Source: Microvirga splendida (GTDB lineage: Bacteria; Pseudomonadota; Alphaproteobacteria; Rhizobiales; Beijerinckiaceae). Taken from it: a stretch of DNA of 64,000 nucleotides. This document shows, piece by piece, positions 54,792 to 62,784 of the stretch; within the stretch, counting starts at the first letter, position 1; each line of letters starts with the position of its first letter. The stretch covers positions 124,001-188,000 of the forward strand of contig NZ_JAELXT010000001.1 in assembly GCF_016427565.1 (NCBI RefSeq), read 5' to 3'. The notes under the pieces are model-generated. The model was given only the letters and a program-made list of their open reading frames with translations. It had not been told where the DNA came from and did no database searches. A program made the position numbers and the translations under genes.

Positions 54792-54901
54792 AGGTTTGTC
54801 AAACCTGAAGTTTTCCAAGTGCCGGAACTTTCGGCTCACTCCTCCGCTCAGCTGGGGAGGCGTTATGCTTTCACATAACTACGTGGTTCCCGAAAGTCCG
54901 G
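54792..54901 (+). other. Nested-hairpin element over the start of a small ORF
   Basis: Sequence-visible pairings: AGGTTTG-T-CAAACCT (54792-54806); an outer stem CCGGAACTTTCGG (54822-54834) with CCGAAAGTCCGG (54890-54901, one bulge); inside it CCTCC (54841-54845) with the ribosome site GGAGG (54856-54860), and GTTATG (54862-54867) with CATAAC (54874-54879), which buries the ATG. This would be a three-way junction hiding the translation start. Could be a leader switch, an sRNA or coincidence in GC-rich DNA. Confidence 0.45.
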
Positions 54902-55071
54902 AATACGTAGAACCACCTACGCGACCTGCGAAGAGGGCAGCCATGCGAGGTCGGCCCGGCCCTCCTGTCGTTTGGGGAGACAAAGCTCTTCCGGGCGCGA
55001 CTGAGCAGCGGATTGCCATGCCGGAAAACATGAACTTGCAGCGGGCATACCAGACAGGAACCCTCTGTTAA
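54865..55071 (+). CDS. Small ORF, 68 aa, hypothetical
   Basis: ATG 54865 has a strong GGGGAGG 5 bases upstream. Product is Pro/Arg-rich (YVVPESPEYVEPPTRPAKRA, then RGRPGPPVVWGD) with no membrane helix or known motif. Upstream in-frame codons (from 54796) lack a ribosome site. The start lies inside the nested-hairpin element. Followed by a GCCTGG/CCAGGC hairpin. Could be non-coding. Confidence 0.4.
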   Translation: MLSHNYVVPESPEYVEPPTRPAKRAAMRGRPGPPVVWGDKALPGATEQRIAMPENMNLQRAYQTGTLC

Positions 55072-55078
55072 CTATGAA

Positions 55079-55095
55079 GCCTGGTGCCGCCAGGC
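55079..55095 (+). terminator. Hairpin after the small ORF
   Basis: GCCTGG-TGCCG-CCAGGC, 8 bases after the stop, then CTGTCCTTG; weak T content, so only a possible terminator. The 258 bases from here to the GGDEF-EAL gene show nothing clear. Confidence 0.35.
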
Positions 55096-55353
55096 CTGTC
55101 CTTGACCTCAAGCAGTGCGGCAAGTACCTCATATGGTTCAAGATCGCTCAAGTATTGCGAATAGGAAGCGATCAGCACTATGGCGGGTCCTCTCTGAGGA
55201 CTGGCATGATGCACTGCCATTTTACCGGTCAGCCCGGATCATAGGTTTCCATCGGATCGAGTAACTGCTCGAAGGCATGATGCCGCTCCGTGGGGTCGGC
55301 TGCAGTCCGACATTCCTGAAAAGCTCCTGTGCATCCCAACGAGCAGTTTCTTC

Positions 55354-58353
55354 ATGTTAGAGCGCCCTGGCCACAGCGAACTGCCTCAATGGAAGGAAGT
55401 CGAACGTCTTGCTGCGCTCCGGAGCTTCGACATCCTTGATACTGAGCCGCAAATCGAATTCGACAGCATTGCGAAGCTCGCGGCTCAGATCTGCAACACG
55501 CCGGTCGCTTGCATTTCGTTCCTCGACGAACAACGACAATGGTTCAAGGCCAGGGTCGGACTGGATCTCGCAGAGACTCCGCGTGAGAACTCCGTCTGCA
55601 ATCATGCCATCCTGCAGACAGGGCTTTTCGTCGTCTCCGATTTGAACCTCGACCCGCGTTTCAAGGACAGAGTCCGTGTCGAAGGTGGGCCCGACCTGTC
55701 CTTCTATGCAGGCGTTCCGCTCAGAACGCAGGATGGTCTGCCTCTCGGGATGCTCTGCGTTCTCGATTACGTCGCTCGCCCTGATGGCCTCACCGAGCAG
55801 CAGGCAGAAGCGCTTTTCACGCTTGCTCAGGCGGTCATGTGCCAACTCGAGTTGAAGCTCACCAGCAAGAATGCAGCGGAAAACGAGGAGTTTACACGAC
55901 GCCTTCTGGCAAGCTCCGACGATTGCATCAAGGTCTTCGACCTGAAGGGGCGTCTCCGCTTCATGAGCCAGGGCGGCATGCGTGCCATGGATGTCGAGGA
56001 CTTCCGCACGATTGAGGGCCGCCACTGGACCGAGATCTGGAGCAGCGTCACCGGGAAGGACGCCGACGCGGCCGTTGAAGCTGTCAAATCCGGCGGCATC
56101 GGGCGCTTCCAGGGATCGTGCGCAACGATGGCGGGAACCCAGAAGTGGTGGGATGTGGTCGTCACCCCCATCATGGGGCACGACCGCGCCCCCCAGGGCT
56201 TTCTGTGCATCTCACGGGACATCACGGAATTTCGCGCGACTGAGGAGCGTCTGCGCAGAAGCGAGAGGCGCCTTCGCACCCTTGTCGATGCCATGCCTGC
56301 ATCCGTCAGCTCCCCGCAGGTCGTCTGGTTCAGCGACCCGGATGGAGATTTCACCTATTGCAACGACATCTGGTACGAATATACCGGCCTGCGCTCCGAG
56401 GACGGGCTGACCGGAAGCTGGGCCTCGGCGATCCATCCCAACCACCGTGCGAGGATCCTCGGCAACTGGAGTGCCGCCCTCGGCAAAGATGCATCCTTCG
56501 AAATAGAGATGCCCTTGCGGCGAGCCTCGGATGGCATGTACCGCTGGTTCATCGTCCGTGGCCAGCCTCTGAAGAACGAGCAGGGCAAGATCGAGCAATG
56601 GTTCGGCATTGCCATGGACATCCACGAACGCAAGCAGTCGGAGCAGGCTCTGAGGGAAAGCGAGGAGCGTCTGCAGCTTGCGCTCAAGGCCGCCCACATG
56701 ATTGCGTGGGAGTTCAACCCGCAGTCCGGGGCAACCACCCGCTCCGAGAATGCCCTCGCGCTTCTTGGAATCAGGCCGGGTGTCGACGGAACCTTCATGA
56801 CAGGCATTCACCCCGATGACCACGAGAAGGTGGAGGGATTCTTGCGGGACATCCGGGCAGATGGGGCCAGTTCCGTTGAGTGCCGCTATGTCTTGCCCGG
56901 CGGAGAGACCCGGTGGCTCCGGGCCCGTGGTGAGCGGGCCGGTCCCGATCGCATTGTTGGCGTCACCTGCGACATCAGCGAGCAGAAGGAAGCGGAACAG
57001 GAGATCTGGCGCTCAGCCAACCACGATGCCCTGACCGGTCTTCCCAACCGCACCCTGTTTCAGCATCGCCTCGACGCCGCTCTCGACCATGCCCGGCAGA
57101 ACGGCACGAGCGTCAGCCTTCTCCTGATTGACCTCGACGACTTCAAGGACATCAACGATACCCTCGGCCATGATGCCGGAGATGCTCTGCTGCAGGAAAC
57201 GGCCCGTCGCCTGTCGACGATGGTCCGGGGGTGCGATACCGTGGCGCGGATCGGCGGCGACGAATTCGCAGTGCTTGTCGTGGACCCGTTGAAGCTGGAG
57301 AACGCGACCAGACTCGGCTCTTTGATTGCCGAGATGCTTCGGCAGCCGTTCATCTATCAGAAGCGGACGCTGATCAGCCGGGTGAGCATCGGCATCGCCG
57401 CCTATCCCGATCATGATGGGAATCCGTCGGAACTCATCAAGGATGCCGACATTGCGATGTACCAGGCCAAGTCTCAGGGACGGAACCGGGTCATCACGTA
57501 CTCGCCCGAGATGCGGAACGCCATCGAGCAACGCGTCTCCCTCGGGCGGGGCATGCGCGAGGCCATCTCCAACGATGAGATTGTCCCCTTCTATCAGCCG
57601 AAGATTTGCCTCACCACAGGAGAGATCATCGGCCTCGAGGCGCTGGCACGGTGGCAGCACCCGACCGAGGGCATCCTCACACCGGCATACTTTGGCGCGG
57701 TCTTCGAAGACCACGACATCGCCGCGTCCATCGGCAAGCAACTGATTACAAAAGTTGCCGCAGATGTCCGCTCTTGGCTCGATCAGGATCTTCGGGTTGG
57801 ACAAGTCGCCCTGAACCTTTCACCGGCTGAGTTCAGCCAATTGGGCATTGTCGACAATCTGCTGCGGGCGCTCGACCGGTTTGGGGTACCGGCCTCCTGT
57901 TTCGAGGTGGAGGTCACGGAAACCGTTCTTCTCGGCCGAAACTCGGACAACGTATCCTCGGCCCTCGCCCAGTTCCGCCGTCACGGAATTCAGATCGCCC
58001 TGGATGATTTCGGAACCGGATACGCTTCACTGACCCATCTGAAGCAGTTTCCCGTGGACCACATCAAGATCGACCGGAGCTTCGTGCGGGATCTTGAACA
58101 GGACTCCGATGACGAAGCGATCGTCGCGGCGGTCATCGGCCTTGGAAAGAGCCTGCAGCTTCAGGTGACGGCCGAGGGAGTAGAGACGCATGGTCAGGCT
58201 CGTCGTCTGCGCGAATTGGGTTGCGATCATGCTCAGGGCTACCTTTATGCAAAGCCCATGGCGGCTTCGCAGGTTCCGGATCTCGTGAGCCGGTGGAATT
58301 CCATGCTCATCAGGCCTCGCCCCGACAAGGCGGCAATGCTGCCCGGCGAATAG
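55354..58353 (+). CDS. GAF-PAS-GGDEF-EAL protein (cyclic di-GMP turnover)
   Basis: 999 residues, cytoplasmic. Order: GAF (about 25-165), three PAS (about 175-290, 300-425, 430-550), GGDEF (motif intact at 634-638, with the inhibitory RxxD site RGCD just before) and EAL (E762-A-L, plus LNLSPAEF, EVTETVLL, DDFGTGYAS, KIDRSF, EGVET). All catalytic landmarks of both a cyclase and a phosphodiesterase are present, so it could act either way. Family knowledge: c-di-GMP sets the switch between motility and attachment. Possibly acts on the flagellar cluster, by context only. ATG 55354 used. Confidence 0.93.
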   Translation: MLERPGHSELPQWKEVERLAALRSFDILDTEPQIEFDSIAKLAAQICNTPVACISFLDEQRQWFKARVGLDLAETPRENSVCNHAILQTGLFVVSDLNLDPRFKDRVRVEGGPDLSFYAGVPLRTQDGLPLGMLCVLDYVARPDGLTEQQAEALFTLAQAVMCQLELKLTSKNAAENEEFTRRLLASSDDCIKVFDLKGRLRFMSQGGMRAMDVEDFRTIEGRHWTEIWSSVTGKDADAAVEAVKSGGIGRFQGSCATMAGTQKWWDVVVTPIMGHDRAPQGFLCISRDITEFRATEERLRRSERRLRTLVDAMPASVSSPQVVWFSDPDGDFTYCNDIWYEYTGLRSEDGLTGSWASAIHPNHRARILGNWSAALGKDASFEIEMPLRRASDGMYRWFIVRGQPLKNEQGKIEQWFGIAMDIHERKQSEQALRESEERLQLALKAAHMIAWEFNPQSGATTRSENALALLGIRPGVDGTFMTGIHPDDHEKVEGFLRDIRADGASSVECRYVLPGGETRWLRARGERAGPDRIVGVTCDISEQKEAEQEIWRSANHDALTGLPNRTLFQHRLDAALDHARQNGTSVSLLLIDLDDFKDINDTLGHDAGDALLQETARRLSTMVRGCDTVARIGGDEFAVLVVDPLKLENATRLGSLIAEMLRQPFIYQKRTLISRVSIGIAAYPDHDGNPSELIKDADIAMYQAKSQGRNRVITYSPEMRNAIEQRVSLGRGMREAISNDEIVPFYQPKICLTTGEIIGLEALARWQHPTEGILTPAYFGAVFEDHDIAASIGKQLITKVAADVRSWLDQDLRVGQVALNLSPAEFSQLGIVDNLLRALDRFGVPASCFEVEVTETVLLGRNSDNVSSALAQFRRHGIQIALDDFGTGYASLTHLKQFPVDHIKIDRSFVRDLEQDSDDEAIVAAVIGLGKSLQLQVTAEGVETHGQARRLRELGCDHAQGYLYAKPMAASQVPDLVSRWNSMLIRPRPDKAAMLPGE

Positions 58354-58496
58354 GCCTTGCGCACAGCCTCATGGCGGGCCGGAGGAGCGGTCCGGGTCTC
58401 TACGGATCTGGCCGTCTGACTTGTCCATCCTGCTTTAAGCTCCATCTGCCCCTCCGCATCGTCGAAGGCCCGCATCCGGTAAAGGGAACTTGAGGA

Positions 58497-59372
58497 ATGA
58501 GCGTTACCATCTCCAGTCCGCAGCTGCGCGCTGAAGTGTCCGCCCATGGAGCCGAACTCATCCGGCTTCAGGATGACCAGGGACGCGATTGGTTGTGGGA
58601 CGGCAATCCCGCCTTCTGGACCGGGCGCTCTCCCCTGCTGTTTCCGATCGTCGGGCGCGTCAGGAATGACCGCATCCGTGTCGGCGGCCTGGAATACGAA
58701 CTGCCCCGGCATGGTTTCGCCCGTACGTCCCGCTTTGAGATCGAAGAGGCAAACCCCTCCCAATGCCGCTTTCGGCTCTCCTCCAGTGAAGCCACGCTGC
58801 AGCGCTATCCCTTTCCATTCCGGCTCGATGTGAGCTATGCGGTCGAAGGCGCCACTTTAAACATCACGGCGGCCGTCGCGAATACCGGCTCCGCCGGCAT
58901 GCCCGTCTCGTTCGGCTTTCATCCGGCCTTTCGATGGCCACTGCCCTATGGCGCCCCGCGCGAAGCCCACGAGATCCGCTTCGAGCAGGAGGAAACGACG
59001 CCGATCCGTCGCCCTATCGAGGGCCTTCTCAGGAGAGACGCCGAGCCCAGCCCTGTGCAGGGTCATGTGCTCGCTCTGCGCGATCGCCTGTTCGAGGCAG
59101 ACGCGCTTGTCTTCGATCAGCCGAGAAGCCGTTCCGTGGAATATGGTGCGGATGGCGGCGCTTCGCTCCGCGTCGACTTTCCCGGCATGCCGCATCTGGG
59201 AATCTGGACCAAGCCGGGAGCAGGCTTCATCTGCATCGAGCCCTGGCAGGGCCATGCGGATCCGCAAGATTTCGCAGGCGATTTCTCCGACAAACCAGGG
59301 AGCGTCGCCGTTCAGCCCGGAGAGACGCGCCTCTTCTCTATGACCGTAACGCTTAAGCCGCCAACCCGATAG
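58497..59372 (+). CDS. Aldose 1-epimerase family protein
   Basis: 291 residues of the galactose mutarotase-like fold. His in SFGFHPAF and Glu in ICIEPWQG are the catalytic pair positions. RSPLLFPIVGRVRNDRIRV and LPRHGFAR fit the LacX/YeaD-like subgroup, which may act on hexose or hexose-6-phosphate. Convergent with the receiver gene that follows. The substrate cannot be told. Confidence 0.85.
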   Translation: MSVTISSPQLRAEVSAHGAELIRLQDDQGRDWLWDGNPAFWTGRSPLLFPIVGRVRNDRIRVGGLEYELPRHGFARTSRFEIEEANPSQCRFRLSSSEATLQRYPFPFRLDVSYAVEGATLNITAAVANTGSAGMPVSFGFHPAFRWPLPYGAPREAHEIRFEQEETTPIRRPIEGLLRRDAEPSPVQGHVLALRDRLFEADALVFDQPRSRSVEYGADGGASLRVDFPGMPHLGIWTKPGAGFICIEPWQGHADPQDFAGDFSDKPGSVAVQPGETRLFSMTVTLKPPTR

Positions 59373-59397
59373 CCGGCATGACACTCACGGACGGGAC

Positions 59398-59784
59398 TCA
59401 GTGGCTCGTCACGAGGTCGCGGATCTGCTGGACGACATCGTCGCTGCAGTAGGGTTTCGGCACGAACCGCCCGTCATAGGGGAGAGCTTCGGGAGCCGGA
59501 CGATGATAGGCGGAGGAAATCAGGAGCGAGATGTGCGGCCAGCGCTGCTGCACATTCTCGGCCAGAACCAGCCCATTCATGGAGCCGGGCATGTCGATGT
59601 CCGTAAAAAGGACCTGCACGTCTTCGGAGCACGATTCCAAAACCGCCAGCGCGACATCGGCATTGGCGGCCTCCAGAACATGAAACCCGGCATCCTGCAG
59701 GTCGTCGGCTGCGGCCATGCGCACAAGAGGCTCATCTTCAACCAGCAGAACGACAGGTAACCGATGTGAATAGCTGTTCATCAT
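59398..59784 (-). CDS. Single-domain response regulator
   Basis: 128 residues, receiver only. LLVEDEPLVRMAAADDLQ, acceptor Asp in FTDIDMPGSMNG, Ser pair in LLISSAYH and Lys in VPKPY. It resembles the receiver at the left end of the window (same VEDEPLVR and KPY loops). No kinase next to it. The start could be either of two adjacent ATGs. Confidence 0.87.
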   Translation of the reverse strand: MMNSYSHRLPVVLLVEDEPLVRMAAADDLQDAGFHVLEAANADVALAVLESCSEDVQVLFTDIDMPGSMNGLVLAENVQQRWPHISLLISSAYHRPAPEALPYDGRFVPKPYCSDDVVQQIRDLVTSH

Positions 59785-59854
59785 GAGGCGTGGAACGAAA
59801 GTAACCTATGTTAGTTCCTACTGCTCAGGTGGTTTTCGAGCGGGGGATAGTGCC

Positions 59855-60091
59855 ATGACGTCGCACAAGTTCAGAATCGGGGATCGGGTGCGTCTGGTCA
59901 GGCAAGCAAGCACCAATACGGTGGAAGCGTTTCTCAACATGGTGACGACCATCGATACCACCCGCCCCGAAGACATATGGGAGGTCACCCGCCTGCTTCC
60001 TGCAGACCAGGCAGGCTTTCAGTACCATGTCCGAGGAAGCCATGACGGCGCCGCACGCCTCGTGCGCGAGGAGCAGTTGCAGCCTGCCTGA
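59855..60091 (+). CDS. Conserved hypothetical small protein
   Basis: 78 residues, no TM or signal. FRIGDRVRLVRQ and DIWEVTRLLPADQAGFQYHV, then ARLVREEQLQPA suggest an SH3-like beta barrel. ATG 59855 has GGGGGATAG upstream; the longer frame from 59783 is unlikely. Its stop codon lies in a strong hairpin. Confidence 0.65.
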   Translation: MTSHKFRIGDRVRLVRQASTNTVEAFLNMVTTIDTTRPEDIWEVTRLLPADQAGFQYHVRGSHDGAARLVREEQLQPA

Positions 60092-60108
60092 TGCTTCGGC
60101 TGCAACTG
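60074..60108. terminator. Long perfect hairpin over a stop codon
   Basis: 11-bp perfect stem CAGTTGCAGCC / GGCTGCAACTG, loop of 13 that contains the TGA of the upstream gene. No T-run after it. Between convergent genes, so a Rho-dependent or mRNA-stability role is possible. Confidence 0.5.
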
Positions 60109-60179
60109 TACGGGCCAAGCTTGTCCGATCACCGCTTCGACCTTCACGGGTGATTTCGGCAGACCGCCTGCAGGGCGCC

Positions 60180-60395
60180 TTATCCTGCCTTTCGGAGGAG
60201 TTCCCCAGGCTCATGCTCGACCGGCCCGGCCACTGAATGCCGGCGCTGGAAGTCGTGAAGCTCCTGCCTCACCGTCTCCAGGACGGGATCGAAGGTGGGC
60301 CCATGCTCCTTGGCGATGTCGACGAGCACATCGATTGCCCGGAGCAGGCGCTCCTCGGTAACAGGCTCCCACTTGCGTCCCGACCACTCGTCCAT
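60180..60395 (-). CDS. Small hypothetical protein (71 aa)
   Basis: Soluble, helical (EERLLRAIDVLVDIAKEHGP, FDPVLETVRQELHDFQRRHS). ATG 60395 is preceded by GAGGAGGATCTGAG, a strong ribosome site. No domain recognised. Confidence 0.6.
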   Translation of the reverse strand: MDEWSGRKWEPVTEERLLRAIDVLVDIAKEHGPTFDPVLETVRQELHDFQRRHSVAGPVEHEPGELLRKAG

Positions 60396-60757
60396 CTCAG
60401 ATCCTCCTCATGGATGGAGACAAACACTGATCCAACATCCTTGAAGCCTAGTTAAGGGCGATGGTTAACGTTTTCCAACTGAGCAGACACCCTGTTGCTT
60501 CGTCGGCTTCGACTTTCAGGCCACCGAACAAACCCGTTCATGAAACTTTTCAAAGCCGCGTTTGTTGATTTGCCGTCAAGTTCTGCCCGACTGCCGTGAA
60601 ACAACGAATCCTGATCAGCCGGTAACGATTTTCATCGGCTGAAAGGGACAATATCCGCTTGGCGCGGAGAAGCTGTGCTCCATGTACACCGCGGCAGAAT
60701 GAGCGACCACCAGTAACGCAATTTCTTTGATGACTTTCTGAAAGGGAGCGTGGGCTC
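60396..60757. other. Intergenic region (362 bp)
   Basis: No gene. Contains GTTAAGGGCGATGGTTAACG (60451-60470), whose reverse complement includes TTAACCAT as at ftcR, and a hairpin TCAGCCG / CGGCTGA (60615-60642). Probably holds divergent promoters. Confidence 0.5.
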
Positions 60758-62308
60758 TTGGCGCAATCTGAACTCAAATCGCAGACCCTGCCCCACCGTT
60801 CCCGCACCCTCCGCCCTCACGAGCGTCCTGAGCGCCGGTACGAGAAGGGTGAGGCGCACTGGACGACCCTCGAGATCGAAACGCCCCGGCAGGAGACGTC
60901 CCCTCCCCTCGTCGTGGACCTCGACGGCACCCTGATCGCCTCCGACCTGCTGATCGAGACCGCCTTCTCGGAGCTGGGCCGCCGGCCGCAATCCGTTTTC
61001 GACATGCTGACGGCGCTCTCCCATGGCAAGGCGGCCTTGAAGCACCGCCTGTCCGAACCGGTCGATTTCGATCCGGGAACGTTGCCGTACGATCCCGAAG
61101 TCCTGTCCCTGATCCGGCAGGCCAGAGCTGCAGGGCGTCCTGTTTATCTCGCCTCCGCCAGCCATGAGCGTCTGGTGAGGAGCATCGCCGACCACCTCGG
61201 CCTCTTCACCGGATGGTTCGCCTCCAACGAGACCACCAACCTGGCCGGTCACAGGAAAGCCCAGAAGCTCGTCGAGGCCTTCGGGGAGCGCGGCTTCGAC
61301 TATATCGGCAATGACGCCGCAGACCTGCCCGTCTGGGAGAAAGCCGCCAAGTCCATTGCCATCCGCACCCCTGCCGGGGTGAGGCGAAGGCTTGCCCGCC
61401 AGTGCCCCGATGCAGAGCACCTGAACCATGAGCGCCCGACGTGGCGGACCTGGGCCAGGATGCTGCGCGTGCATCAATACGCCAAGAACGTGCTCATCTT
61501 CCTCCCGCTCCTGGCGGCCCATCTGTTCACGCTGGAAGCCATCACCCAGGCCGTTCTGGCCTTCATTGCGTTCTCCCTCTGCGCCTCGAGCATCTACATC
61601 CTCAACGACCTCGTGGATCTGCAGGATGACCGCGGGCATCGCAGCAAGTGCAGGCGGCCTTTGCCCAGCGGGGCCATTCCCCTGATGCATGGCGTGATCG
61701 CCATTCCCATTCTCTTTCTGGCCGCTCTGGCGGTAGGCTCCCTCGTATCGCTGCAGTTCCTGGGCGTTCTGCTCGGCTACTTTGCCCTCACTACCGCCTA
61801 TTCCTTCGTGCTCAAGCGCATGATGGTGGTCGACGTGATTACCCTGGCAGGCCTTTACTCGGTGCGTGTGGTCGGTGGCGCTGTTGCGGTATCCGTGCTC
61901 GTGTCAGAATGGCTGATCGCCTTCAGCATGATGATCTTCATGTCGCTGGCCCTGATCAAGCGCTACGTGGAACTGGCGGCCCGTCGCGACGCCAACCTCC
62001 CGGATCCGACGAGCCGCGATTACAAGAACAGCGATCTGGACATCGTGGCGGCCTTGGCCGCGGCTGCGGGCTTCAACGCGGTCACGATCCTGGCGCTGTA
62101 CATTTCCAGCGACAGCGTCAACGAACTCTATTCGCGGCCTCAGCTCCTCTGGCTCGTGGGCCCGCTTCTCATGTTCTGGATTGCGCGTGCGCTGATGTTG
62201 GCCGGGCGCCGGATCATGGATGACGATCCCGTGGTGTTCGCTCTCAAGGACAGGGGCAGCCTTCTGACAGTGGCGGCCGCAGTCGCCCTGATCATGGCTG
62301 CCGTCTAA
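60758..62308 (+). CDS. HAD-UbiA fusion, decaprenyl-phosphate phosphoribosyltransferase-like
   Basis: 516 residues. N-terminal HAD phosphatase (D54/D56 in VVDLDGTL, SASHERL, GNDAADLPVWEKA), then about nine membrane helices of a UbiA prenyltransferase with the Asp-rich site NDLVDLQDD (N283-D291). This fusion resembles Azorhizobium NoeC and mycobacterial DPPR synthase plus phosphatase, making decaprenyl-phospho-ribose in two steps. TTG start with GGGAG upstream. Heads a run with gtrA-like and dprE1-like genes. Confidence 0.85.
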   Translation: MAQSELKSQTLPHRSRTLRPHERPERRYEKGEAHWTTLEIETPRQETSPPLVVDLDGTLIASDLLIETAFSELGRRPQSVFDMLTALSHGKAALKHRLSEPVDFDPGTLPYDPEVLSLIRQARAAGRPVYLASASHERLVRSIADHLGLFTGWFASNETTNLAGHRKAQKLVEAFGERGFDYIGNDAADLPVWEKAAKSIAIRTPAGVRRRLARQCPDAEHLNHERPTWRTWARMLRVHQYAKNVLIFLPLLAAHLFTLEAITQAVLAFIAFSLCASSIYILNDLVDLQDDRGHRSKCRRPLPSGAIPLMHGVIAIPILFLAALAVGSLVSLQFLGVLLGYFALTTAYSFVLKRMMVVDVITLAGLYSVRVVGGAVAVSVLVSEWLIAFSMMIFMSLALIKRYVELAARRDANLPDPTSRDYKNSDLDIVAALAAAAGFNAVTILALYISSDSVNELYSRPQLLWLVGPLLMFWIARALMLAGRRIMDDDPVVFALKDRGSLLTVAAAVALIMAAV

Positions 62309-62388
62309 GCCATGTCCCACAAGCAAGCGATTGAGAGTGCCACCCCTCCCCGCAGTCTCCTCCAGATCCGAATGGGAGAGCGGGGCCG

Positions 62389-62784
62389 ATGATGTTCGTC
62401 CGTTATGTCCTGTTCGCCATCGTCGCGACCCTGGTCAATCTGCTCACCCAGGAAATCGTCATTCGGATCGCGCCGGTTGCCCCCCTGGCCCTGTCCATCC
62501 TGATGGGAACGGTCGCGGGCTTCATCCTGAAATACGTGCTCGACAAGAAGTGGGTGTTCGAGGATGACTATGGCGGCCACCGGCAGGAGGTTCAGAAAAT
62601 CACCCTCTACGGTGCCTTCAGTGTTCTGACCACGCTGGTCTTCTGGAGCTTCGAGGTGACTTTCTGGATGGTCTGGCAGACGGATCTGGCCAAATATACC
62701 GGTGCGGTGCTCGGACTTGCGATCGGCTATGCCGCCAAGTTCGTTCTGGACCGAACCTTCGTGTTCAAGGAGCGGCAGGCATGA
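62389..62784 (+). CDS. GtrA-like membrane protein
   Basis: 131 residues, four membrane helices (RYVLFAIVATLVNLLTQEIV, LSILMGTVAGFILKYVLDKK, LYGAFSVLTTLVFWSFEVTF, LGLAIGYAAKFVLDRTFVF). The GtrA family is linked to flipping of polyprenyl-linked sugars. In mycobacteria a GtrA-like protein (Rv3789) lies beside dprE1 and functions in the arabinose donor pathway. Overlaps the next gene by 4 bases. Confidence 0.87.
   Translation: MMFVRYVLFAIVATLVNLLTQEIVIRIAPVAPLALSILMGTVAGFILKYVLDKKWVFEDDYGGHRQEVQKITLYGAFSVLTTLVFWSFEVTFWMVWQTDLAKYTGAVLGLAIGYAAKFVLDRTFVFKERQA

Noticed and set aside
60451-60470. GTTAAGGGCGATGGTTAACG as a full CtrA site
   Set aside because: The two TTAA are 9 bases apart; only a TTAACCAT half-site fits, so it is noted but not called.
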